Positions 51,771 through 60,688 of a stretch of 64,000 nucleotides of DNA are shown in pieces. How positions within the stretch are numbered: position 1 is the stretch's first letter; each line of letters begins with the position of its first letter. Source of the DNA: Eubacterium maltosivorans (GTDB taxonomy: Bacteria > Bacillota > Clostridia > Eubacteriales > Eubacteriaceae); contig NZ_CP029487.1 of NCBI RefSeq assembly GCF_002441855.2, forward strand, positions 4,204,349 through 4,268,348, read 5' to 3'. A program made the translations under genes and the position numbers. Under the pieces are notes generated by a model. It made no database searches, had not been told where the DNA came from, and was given only the letters and a program-made list of their open reading frames with translations.

Positions 51771-52089
51771 TCACAAAGCCATTGGTTTAAGAATCCGAAA
51801 GCAGCGGATACTTCTAAAATTGAGCCGTGAAGAGCTGGCGCAGAAAATAGGAGTTTCCACCACATTTTTGACAGATATCGAATTGGGAACGAAAGGATTT
51901 TCACTTAAGAGTCTAAACCGTTTTTCGCAGGTGCTTAAAATGTCCGCGGAGACCATTTTATACGGATCGGAAGGTGCCGGTAAAAAAACAAGTCTGCTGG
52001 ATGTATTGGCTCAATGCCCCAAAGAGAAGATCAACTACGCTGAAGAGATCATCCGTCTCTTTCTTGTAAGTCACCAACATGAACAATAA
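51757..52089 (+). CDS. XRE family transcriptional regulator
   Basis: A 110-aa protein with HTH in IGLRIRKQRILLKLSREELA, GVSTTFLTDIELGTKGFSLK and a C-terminal helix (YAEEIIRLFLVSHQHEQ). AAAGGAG lies before the ATG. Forms a two-gene unit with the 51603 gene. The divergent XRE protein at 51037 has a similar HTH, so the two may cross-regulate. Confidence 0.82.
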   Translation: MKELDHKAIGLRIRKQRILLKLSREELAQKIGVSTTFLTDIELGTKGFSLKSLNRFSQVLKMSAETILYGSEGAGKKTSLLDVLAQCPKEKINYAEEIIRLFLVSHQHEQ

Positions 52090-52107
52090 ATAAAACAGCA
52101 CGATAAC

Positions 52108-52152
52108 AAAAGCAAATAGGGGGTCCCCAGTAAGGGCCTTCATTTGCTTTTT
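52108..52152. terminator. Terminator after XRE gene
   Basis: AGCAAATAG..CATTTGCT arms followed by six T. Confidence 0.65.
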
Positions 52153-52161
52153 TATTTTATG

Positions 52162-52377
52162 TCAGTATTCTATTTTGTGAGGCGCAATGGCGGACAGGTC
52201 AGATTCATCTAAATAAATTGAGACTTCGCCACATTTTGGACAGACCGCAACCTTTGGCTTTCCGATCACTTCACCAAATGTGCCCTCTTTTGTAACTTTT
52301 AGGCCATTTCCTGTGCTGTCAATTTTAATGTCAAAGCTTTCGCGCATTTCATATTGACAATGTGGACAGATCCGCAT
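52162..52377 (-). CDS. Small zinc-ribbon protein
   Basis: A 71-aa protein with two CxxC pairs (MRICPHCQYEMRE and VAVCPKCGEVSIYLDESDL) that would bind one zinc. Typical of small nucleic-acid-binding-like ribbon proteins of unknown function in Clostridia. GGAGGTGTAG precedes the ATG. Confidence 0.65.
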   Translation of the reverse strand: MRICPHCQYEMRESFDIKIDSTGNGLKVTKEGTFGEVIGKPKVAVCPKCGEVSIYLDESDLSAIAPHKIEY

Positions 52378-52446
52378 TTGCTACACCTCCGATTACATTT
52401 TATGGTCTTATTATAACACAATGTATGAAATTGGTGAAGCTATTTA

Positions 52447-52839
52447 AGTATATTTGTAAAAGGCGCGTTCTGAATCAGGTATTGACTTTTGTAAAGGGAT
52501 CATGGGAATTTCGGCAACGGGCATTATGATTATTCCCGTGATGATGACACTGTTGATTGCCAGTAACTTTACAGGTAGAATGATTTTGAAATACGGAAAA
52601 GCGCCAAGACTTTCGGTTGTGTCTTTTATCATTCTCTTGCGCAGATGCAGTCGATCATATTTGTGTCGTCATGCCGGCATCCCTTGTTGACAGTTTTAAC
52701 ACGTTGTTGGAGCAAAGCAGTCATTGCATTATCGATAGATCATGTTTTTCTGATCTGTGCAGCAGCGGGTGTTCCTGGGATTATATCCTCTTTCCTTAGG
52801 AAGGAAGCCCCCCTGATTTGGAAAATAAGGACGTAAAAA
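52447..52839 (+). pseudogene. Decayed MFS (DHA2/EmrB-like) remnant
   Basis: Fragments in two frames resemble the C-terminal third of a drug-H+ antiporter: MGISATGIMIIPVMMTLLIA and SNFTGRMILKYGK, then in another frame FVSSCRHP and KAVIALSIDHVFLICAAAGV with a closing SSFLRKEAP. No start, promoter or intact frame. The roughly 170 bases after it, up to the OLE promoter, hold no gene. Confidence 0.5.
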
Positions 52840-53011
52840 AATATGCCGCCTTTGTTGCGTTATTAATCTTTTATAAAAAGTTAATGATAAAAATGGAGAG
52901 CCGAATGTGATTTTAGTGGATACTTTGGGACATATTCACTCAATATTCATGATTTTTGGTAAAAGCAGCTTAAATATTGTTTAATCTTTACATATTTATA
53001 CAGTTTTTCGC

Positions 53012-53040
53012 TTGTGATAAAGAAAGGAAGGTGATATAAT
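53012..53040 (+). promoter_or_regulatory. OLE RNA promoter
   Basis: TTGTGA (53012-53017), 17-base spacer, TATAAT (53035-53040), placing the transcript start near 53047. Confidence 0.75.
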
Positions 53041-53046
53041 CTTATA

Positions 53047-53668
53047 CAGGTGGTGCAGTATTCTAGTCGGCACTGTTGATCACCAGGGCGGGCCTAAAAA
53101 TCCGTCGAAGGGCATATCGATGAAGTCCCTTGTGAATGCTTTTGACGCCCAGTTGGGGGTGTTCACTGGGGGTTAAGGAAGATGGGGCAACCTGCAATGG
53201 CATGCGGGCTTCTGACCCTGCTTCCGTGGAGACCTGTCTAATGATAGGGAAAACCTGTGAATGTGTTTCATTCTGTAGTGGAATGGAGTGCTGAAACAGT
53301 GTAGCCTGCCTTGAGTGGCTTAGGTGGATGGGCTGACAGTTTTATAATTTCCAGGGCCCGGAGAGTATAAAATATTGCGTTCGAAACCTAATCTGCAAAA
53401 GAGGCTAAGGATCAATGGGTGTTGTCGAGGAAAACTCCTAGACTGCTCGCAAGAGGTATAGTGGGGATTATAGTGCACACTTAGTGGTAATTCAGTCCTG
53501 CATTCGGTGACGCTGCAGACTACATGTAAAGGGAAACCGCTTTGACGGCGACGTCTTAGTCATGTTTTGGGAAATCCTACTGAACCTATGTCGCAAAGTT
53601 TACTCATTATGCTACCACCCCATGAAAGAATGTGAAGGAATTATGCGTCGCATAATTCCTTTCTTTTT
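53047..53668 (+). ncRNA. ole: OLE RNA (ornate, large, extremophilic)
   Basis: About 620 gene-free, highly structured bases lie directly upstream of an OapA-like gene and the tlyA-nadK-argR-recN operon, exactly the published OLE context. Length fits OLE (about 600 nt). Recognisable conserved-looking blocks include GGGCGGGCCTAAAAATCCGTCGAAGG-type text near 53089-53112, TGGGGCAACCTGCAATGG, GTCGAGGAAAACTCC and a GGGAAACCGC segment. OLE forms a membrane-associated ribonucleoprotein with OapA and is linked to ethanol, cold and Mg2+ stress. The match was made by eye, not by covariance search. Confidence 0.88.
53634..53668 (+). terminator. Terminator at 3' end of OLE RNA
   Basis: AAGGAATTATG and CATAATTCCTT arms with a CGTCG loop, followed by TTCTTTTTAG. 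The oapA ribosome binding site begins 10 bases later, so some read-through must feed oapA unless it has its own promoter. Confidence 0.85.
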
Positions 53669-53687
53669 AGTTTAAAATGGAGAATTG

Positions 53688-54269
53688 ATGAAAACAAACA
53701 AGAAAAATTTGTCTAAAAAGGAATTAAAAGAGCGCAAGCACCGCCATTGGGTGATTGGAGTTTCCATTGGAACCTTCTTTTCGACCATGCTGGTCACTTA
53801 TATTTCAGATACGCTTTTAGCTCATACGGGCCTTCTGATTTCTTTTCTTATTTTATTTGCCATTATTGCCTTTGGGATACTGGCGGACATTGTGGGCGTG
53901 GCTGTGACTGCAGTCAATATTGAGCCATTTAACGCCATGGCAGCTAAGAAGTTAAAGGGCGCTAAGACCGCGGTCTCGCTGGTCAGGAATGCCCCAAGGG
54001 TATCCAATGTCTGCAACGATGTTATCGGAGATATCTGCGGTATTGTCAGTGGCGCTACTGGTGTCAGCATTGCCACACAGCTTCTGCGGTTTTATCCGCT
54101 CTTTAACGCGGTTGTTTTGAGCCTGGTAATGAGCGGCTGTATCGCCTGCCTGACGGTCGGGGGTAAGGCCCTTGGAAAGGACCTTGCAATGAAAAACAGT
54201 ACATCCATTATCCACGGCTTTTCGCTGCCTGTGGCAACCGTTAAAATTTTATTCAAGGGCTGCGAATAG
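53688..54269 (+). CDS. oapA: OLE-associated protein OapA
   Basis: A 193-aa membrane protein with a strongly basic N terminus (MKTNKKNLSKKELKERKHRH) and four predicted helices (about residues 20-45, 50-75, and two near 125-160). A DUF21-like segment around ADIVGVAVTAVNIEPFNAMA is present. OapA binds OLE RNA at the membrane as a dimer. The ATG at 53688 with GGAG upstream is preferred over the adjacent TTG. The immediate OLE RNA upstream and tlyA downstream support the call. Confidence 0.88.
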   Translation: MKTNKKNLSKKELKERKHRHWVIGVSIGTFFSTMLVTYISDTLLAHTGLLISFLILFAIIAFGILADIVGVAVTAVNIEPFNAMAAKKLKGAKTAVSLVRNAPRVSNVCNDVIGDICGIVSGATGVSIATQLLRFYPLFNAVVLSLVMSGCIACLTVGGKALGKDLAMKNSTSIIHGFSLPVATVKILFKGCE

Positions 54270-54337
54270 CAGCCTGGCTTTGCTGGGCTTATTATGTCGG
54301 AAGACCGGTATCATCTTATAAAGAGAAAGTAGAATGT

Positions 54338-55189
54338 ATGAAAAAAGAACGATTTGATAAATATCTCGTTGATCACGGCTTTTTTGATTCTCGGGAAAAG
54401 GCTAAAAAAGCAATTATGGCTGGGTTGGTCATGGTGAGCGGCCAGGTCAAGGATAAAGCGGGGGATCAGCTGGTGGTGGATTTGGACCCATCCGTTATCG
54501 AGATCAAGGGCAATCCTATCCCTTATGTAAGCCGGGGAGGGCTCAAGCTGGAAAAAGGGCTTGAGGTTTTTCCATTTCCAGTGCAGGGTGGTATTTTCCT
54601 TGATATCGGTGCGTCGACTGGTGGTTTTACAGACTGCCTGCTGCAAAACGGGGCCGCAAAAGTATACTCGGTGGATGTGGGATATGGGCAGCTTGACTGG
54701 CGTCTCCGCGGAGATGAACGGGTAGTGTCCATGGAACGGACTAATTTCAGAAATCTGGAAAAGGGCGCTATCCCGGATATTGTAGACGGAACAGTTATGG
54801 ATGTTTCCTTTATTTCGATCACAAAACTGCTGGACGCGATTCGCTTGTTTTTAAAGGATGGGGGAAAAGGAATCTGGCTCATCAAACCCCAGTTTGAGGC
54901 GGGACGTGATAAGGTGGGCAAGAATGGCGTTGTTCGGGATAAAAAAACTCACAGAGAGGTATTGGACCAGACACTTTCGCAGATTATGGAAAAGCATTTT
55001 AAAGTTTTTGGCTTGGATTATTCACCCATACAGGGCCCTAAGGGAAATATAGAGTTTCTTTGCTTTGTTGAGAAGCTGCCGGAGTGTAAGACAGCAAGGT
55101 TTGAAAACCGGGAACAAATGATTGAACAGGTGGTTAATGCAGCCCATAGCGCCTACAGTAAAAAGGATGGGGAAAACAATGATGAATGA
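54338..55189 (+). CDS. tlyA: TlyA-type 2'-O-methyltransferase (YqxC)
   Basis: A 283-aa rRNA methyltransferase/hemolysin-like protein. An N-terminal S4 RNA-binding domain (ERFDKYLVDHGFFDSREKAK, GLVMVSGQVKDKAGD) is followed by an FtsJ-like domain with YVSRGGLKLEKGLEVF, the SAM site FLDIGASTGGFTDCLLQNGA and LIKPQFEAGRDKVGKNGVVR. In other bacteria it methylates 16S/23S rRNA. Part of the OLE operon; overlaps nadK by 11 bases. Confidence 0.94.
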   Translation: MKKERFDKYLVDHGFFDSREKAKKAIMAGLVMVSGQVKDKAGDQLVVDLDPSVIEIKGNPIPYVSRGGLKLEKGLEVFPFPVQGGIFLDIGASTGGFTDCLLQNGAAKVYSVDVGYGQLDWRLRGDERVVSMERTNFRNLEKGAIPDIVDGTVMDVSFISITKLLDAIRLFLKDGGKGIWLIKPQFEAGRDKVGKNGVVRDKKTHREVLDQTLSQIMEKHFKVFGLDYSPIQGPKGNIEFLCFVEKLPECKTARFENREQMIEQVVNAAHSAYSKKDGENNDE

Positions 55190-56075
55190 AGTCGGCATCT
55201 ATCTCAACTGCGATAAAAGCGACAGTGTGGAAATGGCCGCGAAGTGCATCCGCTATCTAAGAGGGCGGGGAATACAGGTCGCTTTGCTCAATAATCAGAT
55301 GGAGCCAGACGGGGACCCTGGGGTGCATATATACCCTAAGGATGAATTTTATAAAAAGCCGGACTGCATTGTGGTATTGGGCGGAGACGGAACACTGCTG
55401 TCTGTTGCCAGGGCTTCTTGCATTTACGATATGCCCCTTTTTGGCATTAACCTTGGAAAGCTGGGCTTTCTGACAGAAGGTGAAGCCTCTAACTATGAGC
55501 ACCTGTTAAAGGCGCTGTGCAACGGGGAGTTCTTCCTCGAGAAACGGATGATGCTGTCCTCCTGCATTAACCGGCCGAATGGTGAGAGCGAGACCTTTCT
55601 GGCTCTTAATGACGTTCTGGTAAAAAATACCGGATTCCGCATGATGGATATTAAAGCTTACGCGGGTAAAGAAGGGGAGAACATGATCGATTTTTTCAGA
55701 GCGGACGGGCTGATCATTGCCAGTCCGACGGGATCGACGGCTTATTCGCTGGCGGCTGGTGGTCCGGTGGTGGCGCCAGGAACAGATGTTATGATTGTCA
55801 ATCCCATCTGCCCGCATCGGCTTCATGACCGTGCCTATGTAATTGCCGCAGAGGAAAATATCACCATTCGTTTTGATGAGCGCGAACGGGACATTATCGT
55901 GAGCTTTGATGGACAAAACATTATCCCCATTGGGGCGAGAGATGAGGTCGTGGTGAAAAAAGCACCCTATACTGCCAATTTAGTTCGGCTCAATAATGTG
56001 AATTTCTACGATCGTCTGAGGAAAAAGCTTTCTGACGATGTGCTCAGCAATATCAGCAATAAAGACAGGAGGTAG
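55179..56075 (+). CDS. nadK: NAD kinase
   Basis: A 298-aa ATP-NAD kinase that makes NADP+. IVVLGGDGTLLSVARA is the GGDG motif, followed by GINLGKLGFLTEGE and ADGLIIASPTGSTAYSLAAG. ATG at 55179 (or 55182) lies 7 bases after GGATGGGG inside the end of tlyA. Co-transcribed with argR, 5 bases downstream. Confidence 0.94.
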   Translation: MMNEVGIYLNCDKSDSVEMAAKCIRYLRGRGIQVALLNNQMEPDGDPGVHIYPKDEFYKKPDCIVVLGGDGTLLSVARASCIYDMPLFGINLGKLGFLTEGEASNYEHLLKALCNGEFFLEKRMMLSSCINRPNGESETFLALNDVLVKNTGFRMMDIKAYAGKEGENMIDFFRADGLIIASPTGSTAYSLAAGGPVVAPGTDVMIVNPICPHRLHDRAYVIAAEENITIRFDERERDIIVSFDGQNIIPIGARDEVVVKKAPYTANLVRLNNVNFYDRLRKKLSDDVLSNISNKDRR

Positions 56076-56080
56076 CTGCC

Positions 56081-56533
56081 GTGAAAGTAGCGAGACAGAC
56101 TAAAATCATTGAAATTATTGAAAATAATCAGATTGAAACCCAGGAAGAACTAGCCGAGCACCTAAAGCAGAGTGGCTACAAGGTGACACAGGCCACGATT
56201 TCAAGGGATATTAAGGAGCTTAAGCTCATTAAGGTTATGGGGCAGGACGGACGTCAGTATTATTCTTCCTTAAAGGATATGGGCACCATATACGATGAGC
56301 GAGTGGTGGCTGTTTTCAGAGAATCCGTTTTAACGGTAGATACTGCTACCTTTTTGGTAGTGCTCCATACACTGCCAGCCATGGCTCAGGCGGCGGCTCT
56401 GGCTATTGACTCTATGGAGTGGAATGAGGTGGTTGGTACTGTGGCAGGCGACGACACTATTTTTGTCGCTGTCCGGGAACAAGATGACGTCAACGAAATT
56501 GTAAGCCGCTTTAAAAAATTGATGAAGCCCTGA
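56081..56533 (+). CDS. argR: Arginine repressor ArgR/AhrC
   Basis: A 150-aa regulator. The N-terminal winged helix contains SGYKVTQATISRDIKELKLI; the C-terminal domain with LVVLHTLPAMAQAAALAIDS and GTVAGDDTIFVAVRE binds arginine and hexamerises. GTG start with AGGAGG upstream. Its place between nadK and recN is conserved in Firmicutes. Confidence 0.95.
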   Translation: MKVARQTKIIEIIENNQIETQEELAEHLKQSGYKVTQATISRDIKELKLIKVMGQDGRQYYSSLKDMGTIYDERVVAVFRESVLTVDTATFLVVLHTLPAMAQAAALAIDSMEWNEVVGTVAGDDTIFVAVREQDDVNEIVSRFKKLMKP

Positions 56534-56582
56534 CGGCATCGGGTAAAAATAGCCGACAGATTAAAGCACAGGAGAGGTTTTT

Positions 56583-58286
56583 ATGCTGTTAAATATCGTC
56601 ATTAAAAATTACGCCCTGATCGAGGCCTTAAATATCGACCTGGATCCAGGACTCAACGTGATTACTGGGGAAACTGGAGCCGGTAAGTCCATTGTCATCG
56701 ATGCGCTTACATTGCTGCTGGGACAGCGGGGCAATAAGTCTAATATTCGCCACGGAGCGGATAAAATGGTGGTGCAGGGGTTGTTTGATATTGACGGAAA
56801 TCAGGCAGTATCCGCTAAACTGGCCGAATTTGGTATTGAGCCAGAGGATGGGCGCCTCATACTAACCCGTGAGATTGATACCAAGGGGAAAAATGTGTGT
56901 CGGGCAGATGGGATTATCATTACCGTAACACAGCTCCGGGCCATCGGTGATAACCTGATTGATATTCACGGGCAGCATGAGCACCAGTCGCTGTTTCAGC
57001 GGGAGAACCACCGTCATTTTTTGGATGATTTTGGAGGTGACCCGGCCAGGGAGCTGCTGAACGATGTGGCGGGAGACGCTGCGAGGCTCAAAGAGCTTAG
57101 TCAGAAAATCCGCGGTCTTGAAAAGGACGAGCGGGAAATGGAACGCCAGAAGGAAATGTTCTTGTATGAGCTCAAGGAGATCCGGGCAGCCAAGCTGATC
57201 GACGGTGAGGAAGAAAGTCTGGAGAGCGACAAAAAGATTCTCGTCAACAGCGAGCAGCTTTTCAGAAGTGCTAATGAGGCCTACCAGGTCTTGAACGGGG
57301 ACGAAAATGCTTACCAGACCGCCCTCCTGGCATTGCTGACCGAGCTGGGCGACCGCATAAGGGATATTTCGGAGATCGACAGCGGTTTTAAAGCCTATGA
57401 TGCCGTAGTGGAATCGGCCTATCAGGAGCTTGAGAATTTGTCCTTTGAAATTCGCAGCTATATAGACGGCATTGACTTTGACATGAATAATCTAGATGAA
57501 GTGGAAAAACGCCTGGGTGTGATCACTGGGCTCAAACGAAAATATGGAAGCTCGATCAGTGAAATTCTGGAATATGGCGCGCTTTTGGAAGAACGGCTTT
57601 CAGGGCTCATAAACCGCGATGAACAGATCGAGAAATTTCAGAAACAGTATAAAAAGATTCTGAGAGACTATGAAAGCCGGGCAAATGCGCTGCATGAAAT
57701 GCGCAAAAAATCCGGTCAAGTCTTTAAGGAAGCCCTTGAACGTGAATTGAAAGACCTGGCTATGGAAAAAACTGTGGTGCAGGTACAAATCAGCCAGGAA
57801 AAGAAGCTGATCTCACCGAAGGGGCAGGATCAGGTTGAATTTTTGATCTCGGTCAACCCCGGGGTGCCGCCGAAGCCGTTGCGCAAAATTGCTTCGGGAG
57901 GGGAGATTTCCCGCATCATGCTCAGCATCAAAAGTATATTCGGCGACCGCGACCGGATCCAGACAATGATTTTTGACGAAATTGACACCGGTATCAGTGG
58001 GAGGACAGCTCAGGCAGTGGCTGAGAAGGTTTTTGAGCTTAGCAAGACCCACCAGATTATCTGTATTACCCATCTGCCACAGATTGCCTCGATGGCGGAT
58101 AAGCATTTTCTGGTCGAGAAAAAATCGGACGACGACAGTGTGGAGGTGAATTTTGGGCCGCTTGGAGAGCGGGAACGCCAGAACGAGCTGGCCCGGATGC
58201 TCAGCGGTGCAGAGGTGACTCAAACGACCCTTGACCATGCTGCCGAAATGCTGGAAATGACCAAAAAACTAAAAAAGACAAAATAG
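56583..58286 (+). CDS. recN: DNA repair protein RecN
   Basis: A 567-aa SMC-like ATPase for double-strand break repair. Walker A in GETGAGKSIVIDALTLLLG, long coiled coil in the middle, ABC signature IASGGEISRIMLSIK and Walker B MIFDEIDTGISG, then ICITHLPQIASMADKHFLV. AGGAGAGG precedes the ATG. Last gene of the OLE-linked operon. Confidence 0.96.
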   Translation: MLLNIVIKNYALIEALNIDLDPGLNVITGETGAGKSIVIDALTLLLGQRGNKSNIRHGADKMVVQGLFDIDGNQAVSAKLAEFGIEPEDGRLILTREIDTKGKNVCRADGIIITVTQLRAIGDNLIDIHGQHEHQSLFQRENHRHFLDDFGGDPARELLNDVAGDAARLKELSQKIRGLEKDEREMERQKEMFLYELKEIRAAKLIDGEEESLESDKKILVNSEQLFRSANEAYQVLNGDENAYQTALLALLTELGDRIRDISEIDSGFKAYDAVVESAYQELENLSFEIRSYIDGIDFDMNNLDEVEKRLGVITGLKRKYGSSISEILEYGALLEERLSGLINRDEQIEKFQKQYKKILRDYESRANALHEMRKKSGQVFKEALERELKDLAMEKTVVQVQISQEKKLISPKGQDQVEFLISVNPGVPPKPLRKIASGGEISRIMLSIKSIFGDRDRIQTMIFDEIDTGISGRTAQAVAEKVFELSKTHQIICITHLPQIASMADKHFLVEKKSDDDSVEVNFGPLGERERQNELARMLSGAEVTQTTLDHAAEMLEMTKKLKKTK

Positions 58287-58417
58287 TAGCAGTCCTCAAA
58301 ATGCGAAATGCGCAAAATGAACAAAATAGTGCATTAACAAGTGAATAATTTTTAGGTAGAATAAAGCAAGGTAGAGAAACTTAAAATTAATGGTTAATGA
58401 AAAGGAGATTAGTAATT

Positions 58418-59077
58418 ATGGAACGCAGAGTACCATTGGGATTATCAAACAAACACATTCATCTGTCCCAGGAGGATTTAGAAGCTTTATTCGGTGAAGG
58501 CTATGAATTGACACCGAAAAAATTTCTGGTTCAGCCTGGACAGTTTGCAGCGGTTGAAAAGGTCGATATTGTAGGACCAAAGAACACATTGGCAGGGGTA
58601 CGTGTTTTAGGTCCGGTTCGTCCGGAAACACAGCTGGAATTAAACATCGCAGACGGCGTTAAGTTAGGTATCCATCAGGTTCCGATTCGTTTATCAGGTG
58701 ACCTGGAGGGTACACCGGGCTTTACCATTATCGGGCCAAAGGGGAAAGTAGTTAAGGAAAAAGGGATGATCGTCGCTGAAAGACATATCCACTTATCCAC
58801 CGAAGAAGGCGCTAACTATAATCTGAAGGACGGCGATATTGTTTCGGTTCGTCTGAAGGGACCTCGCGGCCTGATTTTTAATAATGTGCTGGTGCGTGTT
58901 GGGGATAAACACAAAATGGAAATGCACATTGATATTGAAGAAGGCAACGCAGCCGGTGCGCGCAACGGACAGCTGGCCTGTATCGTTGATAAGGAAACCG
59001 CTACGATTGATTACCTGACCATCTGCGACGATGGAAGTCCGCTTCCGATGGTTGGAGACCTGCCGGAAAAAGAATAA
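58418..59077 (+). CDS. pduL: Phosphate propanoyltransferase PduL
   Basis: A 219-aa phosphotransacylase that interconverts acyl-CoA and acyl-phosphate, feeding ATP formation through acetate/propionate kinase. Two PduL repeats each carry a zinc-binding HIHLS (SNKHIHLSQEDLE and AERHIHLSTEEGA). It lacks the extra N-terminal encapsulation helix of microcompartment PduLs, so it is probably cytosolic, as in acetogens that use PduL as phosphotransacetylase. AAAGGAG precedes the ATG at 58418. Single gene upstream of lgt. Confidence 0.94.
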   Translation: MERRVPLGLSNKHIHLSQEDLEALFGEGYELTPKKFLVQPGQFAAVEKVDIVGPKNTLAGVRVLGPVRPETQLELNIADGVKLGIHQVPIRLSGDLEGTPGFTIIGPKGKVVKEKGMIVAERHIHLSTEEGANYNLKDGDIVSVRLKGPRGLIFNNVLVRVGDKHKMEMHIDIEEGNAAGARNGQLACIVDKETATIDYLTICDDGSPLPMVGDLPEKE

Positions 59078-59100
59078 ATTAAAATAATTGGAGGAATACC

Positions 59101-59880
59101 ATGCCAACACCGAACCCTACAGCGTTTACGATTTTCAATATTGAGGTGAAATGGTACGGAATCCTCATTGCTGCTGCCCTGGTAATCGGGATGCTGATTG
59201 CGGTCAAGCGTAGTGCGAAATACGGGATTAAGAGCGATGATATCATGGATTTTTTTCTGTTTCTGGTTCCGTCCATTATTGTAGGCGCGCGGCTTTATTA
59301 CGTTATTTTTGAATGGGGCTACTATTCAAAACACCTTAATGAGATTATTATGACGCGCTCCGGCGGTCTGGCCATACACGGCGGGATTATTGCCGGAGTG
59401 ATTGTCGGGATTATCCTGTGTCGGGTAAAGAAGATCAATTTCTTTGCGTTGGCAGATACGGTGATCCCGGCATTGCCGCTGGGGCAGGCCATTGGGCGCT
59501 GGGGGAATTACTTTAATCAGGAAGCTCATGGTACCATTACGGATCTGCCTTGGGCCATTACAGTAAGCGATCCGATTCTGGGGATGATACGTGTTCATCC
59601 TACATTTTTATATGAATCTATCTGGGATTTGCTCGTTTTTGGATTCCTGTTCTTTTATGAAAAGAAATTCAAAAAAGTTAACGGTGAGTTGCTATTTTTG
59701 TACCTCGCATTGTATTCTGTAGGCCGCTTCTTTATTGAAGAACTGCGGACGGACAGCCTGATGTTTATGAATATTCGGGTGGCCCAGCTCATCAGTCTGG
59801 CCCTTGTGATCGTCGGATTTGGTGGTATCATTGTCCTGAGGAAAAAATTTGGCGGCGAGCATTTAAATGGTGGCGAATAG
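59101..59880 (+). CDS. lgt: Prolipoprotein diacylglyceryl transferase
   Basis: A 259-aa membrane enzyme that attaches diacylglycerol to the lipobox cysteine of prolipoproteins. About seven helices; SGGLAIHGGIIAG and the Lgt signature GRWGNYFNQEAHG are present, as is a C-terminal RFFIEELRTD. TTGGAGG precedes the ATG. 23 bases after pduL, probably co-transcribed. Confidence 0.96.
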   Translation: MPTPNPTAFTIFNIEVKWYGILIAAALVIGMLIAVKRSAKYGIKSDDIMDFFLFLVPSIIVGARLYYVIFEWGYYSKHLNEIIMTRSGGLAIHGGIIAGVIVGIILCRVKKINFFALADTVIPALPLGQAIGRWGNYFNQEAHGTITDLPWAITVSDPILGMIRVHPTFLYESIWDLLVFGFLFFYEKKFKKVNGELLFLYLALYSVGRFFIEELRTDSLMFMNIRVAQLISLALVIVGFGGIIVLRKKFGGEHLNGGE

Positions 59881-59886
59881 GACTTT

Positions 59887-59915
59887 AAAACACTCCTGAT
59901 CTGGAGTGTTTTTTT
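59887..59915 (+). terminator. Intrinsic terminator after lgt
   Basis: AACACTCC-TGATCT-GGAGTGTT hairpin followed by a T-run. Confidence 0.85.
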
Positions 59916-59924
59916 GTTTATAAA

Positions 59925-60596
59925 GAAAACCACTTGCTATGCAAGTGGTCCGGAAAAGCTTAAAGCGAGGGTACAAAAAACCTCCTATCAAGGGGAAAAT
60001 AAGGTAAGGTTTGGCAGCCATACTTAAAATCCAAATAGGAGGTAAGTTTTTATGAAAGACAAAAATAATTTATCACATACGGTATATCAATGCAAATATC
60101 ACATCATTATGATCCCCAAATATAGGAGAATGATAATCTACAACAAATTAAAAAGAGATATTGGGCAAATATTAAGAACTTTAATCGAAAGGAAGCCAGG
60201 GATTGAAATCATTGAAGCAGAAGCGTGTCCGGATCATATTCATATGTTGGTGGAGATACCACCGAAATACAGCATATCGAGCTTTATGGGATACTTAAAA
60301 AGCAAATCGACCTTAATGATTTTTGATCGACATGCGCATTTGAAATACAAATATGGAAACCGCAAATTTTGGGCGAGAGGATATTATGTGGATGCTGTTG
60401 GAAAAAATGAGAAAAGAATCAAAGAGTACATACAGCAGCAATTATGGGAAGATAAATTAAGCGACCAAATAAGCATGAAGGAATATATTGACCCGTTTAC
60501 GGGTGAATCGGTGAAATAGGCAAATAGAAAAAAGCCCCTTTGAGGGGCCGCCTGTAAAAGCGCTATGGTTGTCAAATCTTCAGAGCCCGGAAGGGT
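59925..60596 (+). mobile_element. IS200/IS605-type insertion sequence
   Basis: A single-transposase element. A perfect 9-bp hairpin ACCACTTGC-TAT-GCAAGTGGT (59929-59949) marks the left subterminal end, and GCCCCT-TTG-AGGGGC (60534-60548) lies just after the transposase. The exact right cleavage site is not clear and may be masked by the neighbouring IS3 element. Confidence 0.7.
60052..60519 (+). CDS. tnpA: IS200/IS605 family transposase TnpA
   Basis: A 155-aa HUH-type Y1 transposase. The HUH motif is in ACPDHIHMLVEIPPK, and the catalytic tyrosine is likely in KRIKEYIQQQ near the C terminus; KFWARGYYVDAVGKN is the usual family segment. TAGGAGG precedes the ATG. Full length for IS200-type enzymes, so the copy may be active. 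Confidence 0.93.
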   Translation: MKDKNNLSHTVYQCKYHIIMIPKYRRMIIYNKLKRDIGQILRTLIERKPGIEIIEAEACPDHIHMLVEIPPKYSISSFMGYLKSKSTLMIFDRHAHLKYKYGNRKFWARGYYVDAVGKNEKRIKEYIQQQLWEDKLSDQISMKEYIDPFTGESVK

Positions 60597-60688
60597 GATC
60601 AGCCCCTTGTCAAGTAGACAAGTAAAATATCTAAAATAAGACGATAGGTATCCGCCATATCAGAACACAGATATGGCGGATATTTATG

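Noticed and set aside
53047-53668. Protein-coding gene in the OLE region
   Set aside because: No ORF of useful length on either strand; sequence behaves as structured RNA with own promoter and terminator.
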